A stretch of DNA of 64,000 nucleotides from Nannobrachium achirus. Taxonomy: Eukaryota; Chordata; Actinopteri; Myctophiformes; Myctophidae. Below the pieces are notes generated by a model. The model was not told the DNA's origin, ran no database searches, and saw only the letters and a list, made by a program, of their open reading frames with translations. Positions 1 to 6,024 of this stretch are shown piece after piece. The stretch spans positions 186,001 through 250,000 of the forward strand of contig OY997654.1 in the NCBI GenBank assembly GCA_963921795.1, written 5' to 3'. The position numbers were made by a program, and so were the translations under genes. Positions within the stretch are counted from its first letter, which is position 1. Every line of letters begins with the position of its first letter.

Positions 1-78
1 GTAGATTTTGATTATTAATACAAATCAATCACTTCAGCCCTTATAGGACAGCGATTCTCAAACAATGGTACCCAAAGT

Positions 79-123
79 GGCCACACACACACACACGCAC
101 GCACACACGCACGCGCACGCACA
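79..123. repeat. (CA)n/(CG)-interrupted microsatellite
   Basis: An alternating CA tract interrupted by CG steps (CACACGCACG pattern). It is a purine-pyrimidine alternating run of a kind common in vertebrate DNA. Confidence 0.85.
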
Positions 124-550
124 TACAGATCTGCGGCCGCCCCGGCTCCAACACACAGAGATGCGTGCTCGCATTTTTTGTTGCTTTCGCACAAGACAGT
201 GGCTGTGACACAGACACACACACAACCATGGCAGCTAAAGAGGCTGAGCTAAGCCCTGGCCTGAGGCATACGCGTCTGCATGATCAGCGGGGAATTGTGT
301 CATTACGAGCCGAGGCGCGGGTGTTTTTTCTTACCCCGGGAACGATACATTACCGGAGCCCTGCGGTTACTATGTACCTTCGCGGAGTTCAATTTAGACC
401 GTCGGCGCCGCGGTAACGTTCAGCTCCGCTCCGCAATGCAGAAAAACGTCATGGTCCTTTGTAGTTATAGCAACATATTTTGGCTAAATGCCTCAGTTTA
501 GAGAAACACCTATTGCTTGTGTTATAGCGTTTTACTGTCTGCTCGCATTA

Positions 551-591
551 CTGTCTGTCTGTCTGTGTGTGTGTGTGTGTGTGTGTGTGGG
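551..591. repeat. (CTGT)n-(GT)n compound microsatellite
   Basis: A few CTGT tetranucleotides pass into an uninterrupted GT run. Confidence 0.85.
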
Positions 592-730
592 TGCGCTGTG
601 CACTGTCACAGCAACGACAGAGTGTCGGTAAAAGGAGGGAGGTTCCACTTAGCTCTACCCCGGGGAGCAGTGCACTGTTAGTCGGACACAGCCGACACAG
701 AGTGTCGGTAAGAAGGAGAGAGGTTCCGCT
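590..730. repeat. Diverged tandem duplication with an internal palindrome
   Basis: Two copies of a block of roughly 75 bp follow each other. Both contain TGCACTGT, then CAGAGTGTCGGTA, then an AAGGAG-type purine run and GAGGTTCC (first copy about 590-650, second about 667-730). In the second copy CCGACAC (692-698) and GTGTCGG (702-708) form a perfect 7-bp inverted repeat with a 3-nt spacer. Function unknown. Confidence 0.55.
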
Positions 731-839
731 GTGCGCAAATACATAGCGATTTTAATTATTTCACTAAAGCATAAACAGACTACTTGATATGAAGGATATT
801 GATGTAAATAAGATATTTGAATGGATAAATGTATTTTAT

Positions 840-1153
840 ATGCCCATATTTACAATTAAAGGACGATATAATGTAAGAGGTCACTTCCTCAAAACTTGGG
901 CTGTGGAGAAATAACTCTATGGGAGAAATACAGACAGGGAGACTGGGAGAGAGGAGGACTGACGACGTATGAGTCCAGTATCCAATGAACTGCGCGTTTG
1001 AGACTCATTATGCAGAAACCGGCACAAACACACAGATAGCAGGAAAACCACTGCATGTCAAAAGTTGTGTTTTTTTTGGTGTAATTGAGGCCAGGGAACA
1101 TTAAAAAAAGCATAAAAAACTCAAAATTTATTTTTGGATGTCACCACCCCTTT
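840..1153 (-). repeat. Possible remnant of a dispersed repeat ending in TTAA
   Basis: Read on the minus strand, this stretch starts with TTAAAGGGGTGGTGACATCC and continues with A/T-rich sequence. Fish genomes carry many interspersed repeats whose ends resemble TTAAAGGGGTGG, so this may be the end of one, cut exactly where the PLE array begins. This rests on recall of that end motif only; the family is not identified. Confidence 0.3.
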
Positions 1154-1520
1154 AATTCTCCCCAGCTTTTTGGTTTCAGCTTGCTCTGGAATCAGTAATC
1201 TCCATACTCTGGGTTTTGGTTGGGGTTCTTTTTTGCATGGGTATTTTGTGAGATGGCCTTCTTAAAGAGATATGGTATCCAGATGGATGCTTTAACAATC
1301 TTGACGGTTTTTAAGGGGTTTATTGAAGACTGGTAACTATGTTAAAACATAGAATGGCTGATGATTGAGGTTAAATACATGGGGTTGATGATATTGTTTT
1401 AGTACCAATAAGCAAAATTGAAAGTTGGGCTATGACTTTAACAGTATAAGGGCATTTGGACATAAGAATGTTTTTTTTGTGAAATTCTGAGGGCTTTTTT
1501 CAGAAACATAATTATAAAAC

Positions 1521-1613
1521 ATAAAATATAAAATATAAAATATAAAATATAAAATATAAAATATAAAATATAAAAAATATAAAATATAAAATATAAAATA
1601 TAAAATATAAAAT
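1521..1613. repeat. (ATAAAAT)n minisatellite, unit 1 (7 + spacer + 5)
   Basis: Seven exact ATAAAAT copies, one 9-bp variant ATAAAAAAT, then five exact copies: 93 bp, the longest allele in the window. On the minus strand it gives the spurious YILYFIF peptides. Confidence 0.95.
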
Positions 1614-2213
1614 GAAAGGGAATACATAATGGTGTATCTGATAAAATCTAAAAGGGAGTCCCGACAGGGACATAAAAACATAAAACATAACATAAAGAGA
1701 TAGAGAAATGTACAGTAGTGTTTGTTATAAACATTGTTTAGAAGTTGAAGATGGTTTAAACTATATGGTTTTAGGAATCAGCCCGAGGAACATAATTAAA
1801 ACTACAGGGTGGCCAGAAAAGTGTCCTGACGTGTATAACTTTTAGTATGAGGTTTAGCTGGTTTCAATAACTAAGGTATTCTTGACCTGGATGGAGTATG
1901 ATCATTTGGGTATGCGGTCTAGTTTTTAATGGGCTCAAGGAGTTGGACGTCCTTGCCCTGCACAGTCTCTCAGGTTTAGGTATAGTCTTATTGGTTTACA
2001 TAGTATTATTCACGTTTTTCAATGTGGCTTGGGGAGTGCTTGAGTCAAGTTTAACCAGTGTTGGCGGATGATGGAGAGCCCTTGTAGGCCAGAGCACCAG
2101 AGCAGTACACTGTCTCTTTAAGCGCAATTAGTTCATTATAAATCCTAACTTAGCGAGTGCCATGAGGGCTTCTCTGTCAGAGGTTTAACTGGTTGGACTG
2201 TTTAGGATAGTTT

Positions 2214-2388
2214 GGGAGTATAATACTCCCTTCTTAGTTCTGCTTACCATTTCAATGGGACTCAAATAACAGTGTTTTACTGTACCTCTAACAATAGTTT
2301 TGTAGGATTTGACTTAGGAAAGTGGAGTAGTATGACTTTAAAGTCACCTACAGCTTAATATAGGTGTATACATGTTGTATACCTATAT
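2214..2388. other. Cluster of three dyads in the leader
   Basis: Three inverted repeats lie within 175 bp. GGGAGTAT-A-ATACTCCC (2214-2230) has perfect 8-bp arms. TGACTTTAAAGTCA (2333-2346) is a perfect 14-bp palindrome. ATAGGTGTATAC pairs with GTATACCTAT across ATGTT (2359-2385) apart from a 2-nt bulge. They are kept in every unit. They could be protein-binding sites or RNA hairpins; nothing here decides. Confidence 0.6.
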
Positions 2389-2621
2389 ATTTGGGGATAT
2401 GGTTTCGTTGTCCATTGGTTTATTGATATAATTAACTTGGGGTATATCTAATATCCTTCTTATGTCTTTAGAGTTGCATTGAGATACTAGGGATGCATTT
2501 TAATTATTTTCTTTTTATATATGTTTGGGTTGTTTCTTATGTTTAAAATCTTCTTTTAAATTGAATTTCATATGTTTTAGGGTTTGGGTCCTATTTTAGA
2601 TAGGTTTGTATTAATTTTCTT

Positions 2622-2760
2622 TCCCCGCCATTTCTAGTGGCTCCTCCCCCCTCTTTCCAGTTTCTTTCCTTTTGACCAATGGGAGCGGAGTGTGATCCGG
2701 GGTTTGCGGGGGGCTCCACCCAGGAGTTACTCCCCCCTTGCCATTGTCTATTTCAGAAGT
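2622..2760 (+). promoter_or_regulatory. GC-rich CCAAT-box promoter-like block
   Basis: After AT-rich sequence the composition switches sharply. The block contains CCCCGCC, a CTCCTCCCCCC GC-box-like run, a CCAAT box (2676-2680, GACCAATGGG) and a second C-run before ATTGTC. No TATA box is obvious. The position about 100 bp upstream of the hammerhead-like motif and 630 bp upstream of ORF1 suits a TATA-less internal promoter. This is inferred from composition and motif only. Confidence 0.5.
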
Positions 2761-2783
2761 GTTTGGTTAGGGTAGCAACTATT

Positions 2784-2819
2784 CCCCTGATGAAGCCACA
2801 GATTTGGCGAAACGTTGGG
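2784..2819 (+). ncRNA. Hammerhead-ribozyme-like motif, unit 1
   Basis: CTGATGA (2787-2793) and GAAAC (2809-2813) match the two conserved core boxes of the hammerhead. Between them GCC and GGC form a short stem II with an 8-nt loop. CCC before and GGG after could form the start of stem I, giving predicted cleavage after 2816 (CGTT|GGG). Stem III would be only ACGT, as in minimal type I hammerheads of PLEs, which are thought to act better as dimers. Weak points: an extra A between CTGATGA and stem II, and a very short stem I. It may be a functional or a degenerate ribozyme. Confidence 0.55.
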
Positions 2820-3108
2820 TTTTATTAGAATTTTTAATTGTTTCTTTGGTTTTAAGTGGTGACGGCTCTTTTAATTCAATAAAGATTATACAGTTTTAAA
2901 CACTACGGAGGGCCCTACAGGGGACGCTTTCACCCCGGCCTGCTGAAGCTAAAGATTAAAGTACCTTTCCTCTTCCCTGGACCCGAGTGTGTCTTCACAG
3001 AGAGCAAAAGTTGGAGTCAGACGCGACGGCTGGGACGCTGGCTGCCGCGACCTTCAAAGCTACAGAAGAACCAAGGACAGCTGAAAACCTGGGGGAGTCG
3101 ATGGTTGG

Positions 3109-3194
3109 GTAAGGTCCTCCAGTTGCCAGTGGTTTATATTGTCTTTTCTTTATTGATGAAAGAAATGCACACTTAACCTTTTTTTTCCCCTTAG
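3109..3194 (+). other. Probable 86-bp 5'UTR intron, unit 1
   Basis: The donor is TTGG|GTAAGG at 3109. A branch-point-like CTTAAC lies at 3172-3177, followed by a T/C-rich tract and the acceptor CCCCTTAG| ending at 3194. The length is typical of short fish introns. It lies wholly upstream of ORF1, and a small upstream ATG (3101) stops soon whether or not it is spliced. Equivalent positions: 10899-10984, 18689-18774, 26487-26572, 36061-36146, 43851-43936, 51648-51733 and 59439-59524. Confidence 0.6.
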
Positions 3195-3306
3195 CATAAG
3201 GCAGTATTAGATTTGGGATAGATAAACATTCAGAATAATAGTAATAGTATTACTGATGTTATTAGACTAATACCGATATCTCAGTGTAGTTCGACTAACA
3301 TTCATT

Positions 3307-6024
3307 ATGGCATATAGAATTGAGCAATCTCGGGTATCGAGAAGAGACTCATATATTAGAACAAGGTCACAGGGGCCTCCTGTGGATTCTGGTCATGGTT
3401 TTGCTCCTAATGGTCTCGTCCCTTTAAATCACCCACCTGATGACGCCACACGGCATGCAGCTAAAGTTTATTTTAAGATAATTCAAGCCATACATCATAG
3501 GGGGGTTACAGACAGGGCAATTCACACGGGGTGTTTCCCTCCAGGGATGTCAAGACAGGTAGATAAGCTTACAGCTTTTATCAAACCTGCAGCCCCAATA
3601 GAATCGACTAGTCGTAAAGTAGCTGTAAATACAAGGCAATGGATGCAGAACAATATGGAAATATTACAGGGTCACTATAGGCATACGATTGCCACACTGA
3701 CTCAGCCGTTACAGCCACACAATCAGGAGGCTTTTGTCATAGCGATGGGATGGGCACGAAAGCGGTTTTCACATAGACTAATGTCAACAACCTTAGACGA
3801 GGTTGCAAACACACTACATTTGCATACACGCACACAACATGAACAAGCAAACATACAACAATCCACCTTGAGAACTCAGACACATATTGAGCCACATACA
3901 CAGGCATTACATGCACCAATGGGTACATACAGAGCACATCCCAACGCTATAGACTCCTCATCTCATTTAGGCCCCCATAGAGAAGTGGAGTGGCCACGCT
4001 TAACTAGAGAAGTACGTCCTCCACTGTTACCGACACCTAGGCGGAATGAAATTGGCATTCCACCTCTGTTGCCAAATTTAAGAAGACCAGATGGTAGATC
4101 TAGATCTGGGTTTGGTCGAAGGCCTGGTCCTTCTTCCAAACGAAATTATGGCCCTGGTGGTGGATCTGATGTGGGCTCTGGGCCTAGTTCTGATTTGCAT
4201 TTTGGTTCTAACGGTAGATTGAGTTTGGATGTTGACCCTAGTGCTAATCCTAATCCTATACATAGGGTGGATGGTGACTCTGTTCTTGACATGGAAATTG
4301 GCCCTGGCTCTAACCCTAACCCTAATCCTGGCCCTGACCCTGACCCTGACCCTAACCCTAACCCTAGTCTTAACCCTCAACCTGACTCTAACCCTAAACA
4401 TAACCTGGAGTCGGGTTCTGACCCTAACCCTAACCTTAAACATAACCCTAGCCCTAACCCTAACCCTAACCCTAACCCTAAACATAACCTTGAGTTGGGT
4501 TCTGACCCCAACCCTAACCTTAAACATAACCCTAGTGTTGACCTTGATCTTGGCTTGGATTTTGGTTCCATAGTGCGGGACTCTGTGCAGGTGGTGTCTC
4601 CTCTTCCTCCCCGTCCGGTAATAGCGGGACCGTGTGAAGATCTTTTGGTAGATGTAGATGTGGGCTTGCGGGCACAGGGTCTTGGAGAACTGCCGCTGGT
4701 TGTATCAGAGCAGGCTGTTGATGTTGTAGAGGAGGTTACGGTTCCATCTGTTGCAACGATTTCTGGAACAGCACAGATCACTCATAAGGATCCGTCCCAA
4801 TCTAGAATGGGGTTAACTAAGTCCAATATTTGCTCTCTGTATTTGGGGGAACGACCGAAAGCGTTCGGTCTACTTCCCCGGGAACAGAGACCACAACCAA
4901 ATAGAACGACGGTCCGTTCAGTGGTTCCTTTCCTTCCCTCTGTTTTGGAGGAGAAGGAGGATAAACTCTTAGAGGACCTTAGTGAGGAATTGGAATTGGA
5001 GAGTTCTATTCCTTCTCTTCCTCTCCCCTCTGCGACATCAACACCTATAATGGAGATACCAAGCCATAAAGGCACTTCTCCGTTTTCCCCTCAGCCTCGA
5101 AAATTGGGTTTTGATGGTACTGGGGAGATGACTAGTGTCACTGGCCCCTATAGCTCTTCTCAAAATTCTTCCTTTACTACACAGAGTTATTCCCAGTCTA
5201 ATTCTTCCATTAATGTTTATAGATCCAGAACAGTGGGGAACTTGAGTTTGAGTAAAGTCTTATTGACCTCTCTTTCTCCAACAGGAAGCGCCCATCGAAG
5301 GTCTGGTAATAAGAATAAAAAACAGGCAGGGGAGGTTATGATGAGCGAAACAGCTACAGCAAAAGGGTCAATCCCTGAACAACAAAAAATATCCTCTGAA
5401 CCCTCCTTTAACAGCCCAGTTCTGCCCAAAACCGACCTGTCTCTGGGGGCTTCCAATTTAGATATTATAACAGCTTCTTCTCCGTGCGTACCAACTTATC
5501 ATAGAGCCAGACCGGGTAAAAAATTGGTTGACTGGAAAATCCAAATTAGGGAAAAGGTGGCTTTTTTGGGTGACAGTAACTTGGCACGCATTCCTTCGTC
5601 TAACCGTACGGGAATTCAAATTGATAGCTATCCAGGTGCAGGTTTTCATCATATGACCAAGCTCTTTGAAATGGCAGAGTCTAATGGTGATGTGGAAACA
5701 GTTGTTATTTCGGTGGGGATTAACTGTAAAGACTTGGATGTCTTTCAGACTTCACTTAAGCAGCTGAGTGAGATGGTATTAAATGCTCGATTGGCCTTTC
5801 CGAATGCATCCATTTTTGTACCTTTGATCAATTATTCCAAATTCCTGATGCCCACGCAGAAAACTAATTTGAATCTTATTAATAATTACATTAAAGCACA
5901 TTTCAACTACCTGGATTCTATTCGTTCGGAGTGTTTCAATTGTACATCTGATTCGGTTCATTGGAAACAGGGTACAGCTAAGCTTATATTTGACCATTGG
6001 TGCACACAATTGAATTTTCAATAG
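3307..6024 (+). CDS. PLE ORF1: 905-aa protein with C-terminal SGNH-hydrolase domain
   Basis: Accessory ORF1 protein of the element. Residues 40-180 form a conserved-looking, helix-rich N-terminal domain of unknown fold with a KLTAFIKPAAP segment (87-97). Residues 181-330 are basic and Pro/Gly/Ser-rich; 335-410 are Asn-Pro repeats; 411-740 are low-complexity with an acidic patch (548-565). The end, about 748-900, reads as an SGNH/GDSL hydrolase: block I FLGDSN (Ser757), PGAG (776-779), GIN (804-806) and DSVH (882-885) supply the Ser, Gly, Asn and Asp/His positions. The SGNH fold usually means esterase activity, and such domains occur in ORF1 of CR1-type LINEs; the role here is unknown. The start is ATG with G at +4, just after stop-rich leader. 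It overlaps ORF2. Confidence 0.88.
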   Translation: MAYRIEQSRVSRRDSYIRTRSQGPPVDSGHGFAPNGLVPLNHPPDDATRHAAKVYFKIIQAIHHRGVTDRAIHTGCFPPGMSRQVDKLTAFIKPAAPIESTSRKVAVNTRQWMQNNMEILQGHYRHTIATLTQPLQPHNQEAFVIAMGWARKRFSHRLMSTTLDEVANTLHLHTRTQHEQANIQQSTLRTQTHIEPHTQALHAPMGTYRAHPNAIDSSSHLGPHREVEWPRLTREVRPPLLPTPRRNEIGIPPLLPNLRRPDGRSRSGFGRRPGPSSKRNYGPGGGSDVGSGPSSDLHFGSNGRLSLDVDPSANPNPIHRVDGDSVLDMEIGPGSNPNPNPGPDPDPDPNPNPSLNPQPDSNPKHNLESGSDPNPNLKHNPSPNPNPNPNPKHNLELGSDPNPNLKHNPSVDLDLGLDFGSIVRDSVQVVSPLPPRPVIAGPCEDLLVDVDVGLRAQGLGELPLVVSEQAVDVVEEVTVPSVATISGTAQITHKDPSQSRMGLTKSNICSLYLGERPKAFGLLPREQRPQPNRTTVRSVVPFLPSVLEEKEDKLLEDLSEELELESSIPSLPLPSATSTPIMEIPSHKGTSPFSPQPRKLGFDGTGEMTSVTGPYSSSQNSSFTTQSYSQSNSSINVYRSRTVGNLSLSKVLLTSLSPTGSAHRRSGNKNKKQAGEVMMSETATAKGSIPEQQKISSEPSFNSPVLPKTDLSLGASNLDIITASSPCVPTYHRARPGKKLVDWKIQIREKVAFLGDSNLARIPSSNRTGIQIDSYPGAGFHHMTKLFEMAESNGDVETVVISVGINCKDLDVFQTSLKQLSEMVLNARLAFPNASIFVPLINYSKFLMPTQKTNLNLINNYIKAHFNYLDSIRSECFNCTSDSVHWKQGTAKLIFDHWCTQLNFQ
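4311..4534 (+). repeat. Telomere-type (CCCTAA)-rich tract inside ORF1, unit 1
   Basis: Variants of the vertebrate telomere hexamer (CCCTAA on this strand, with CCCTGA and CCTTAA variants) run through ORF1 in frame and encode the Asn-Pro/Asp-Pro repeats. Five perfect CCCTAA copies lie at 4452-4481. A longer sub-repeat with AAACATAAC and GGGTTCTGAC spacers occurs at least twice. The tract is open in several frames on both strands, which produces long spurious ORFs there. Confidence 0.9.

Larger units (their letters stand above)
1..1151. other. Non-array left flank, no gene recognised
   Basis: This is the only sequence outside the tandem array. It contains two dinucleotide-type microsatellites, a diverged tandem duplication and, at its right edge, a stretch that looks like the end of another dispersed repeat. 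The open frames here are short (at most 87 codons), overlap the microsatellites, and show no recognisable domain, so I do not call a gene. Confidence 0.7.
1152..3306 (+). promoter_or_regulatory. pLTR-like leader of unit 1
   Basis: This 2.15-kb leader has no credible gene. It contains, in order, the ATAAAAT minisatellite, a moderately AT-rich stretch with three dyads, a GC-rich CCAAT-containing block, a hammerhead-like motif, an AATAAA (2878-2883) and a probable 5'UTR intron. The arrangement of promoter, ribozyme and polyadenylation signal matches what is known of PLE 'pLTRs', which sit between tandem copies and can carry hammerhead motifs. Other units have the same leader: 8955-11096, 16745-18886, 24535-26684, 34124-36258, 41907-44048, 49697-51845 and 57494-59636. 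Confidence 0.7.

Noticed and set aside
165-501. Short plus-strand ORFs in the left flank
   Set aside because: They overlap microsatellite sequence, have no recognisable domain and lack neighbours that support a gene.
889-1113. 74-codon minus-strand ORF in the left flank
   Set aside because: It lies in a stretch that looks like a dispersed repeat and shows no protein motif.
1430-1693. Minus-strand ORF rich in YILYFIF, also in the other units
   Set aside because: It is the translation of the ATAAAAT minisatellite, and its length changes with the repeat number.
1152-3306. LTR retrotransposon or retrovirus reading of the repeated leader
   Set aside because: There is no protease, RNase H, integrase, capsid or primer-binding site. 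The RT motifs and GIY-YIG domain are those of PLEs.
4078-4781. Long ORFs on both strands over the hexamer tract (Arg-Val, Leu-Thr and Leu-Gly repeats), repeated in each unit
   Set aside because: A six-base repeat without stops is open in several frames at once. These frames have only the repeat and no domain, and ORF1 explains the region.
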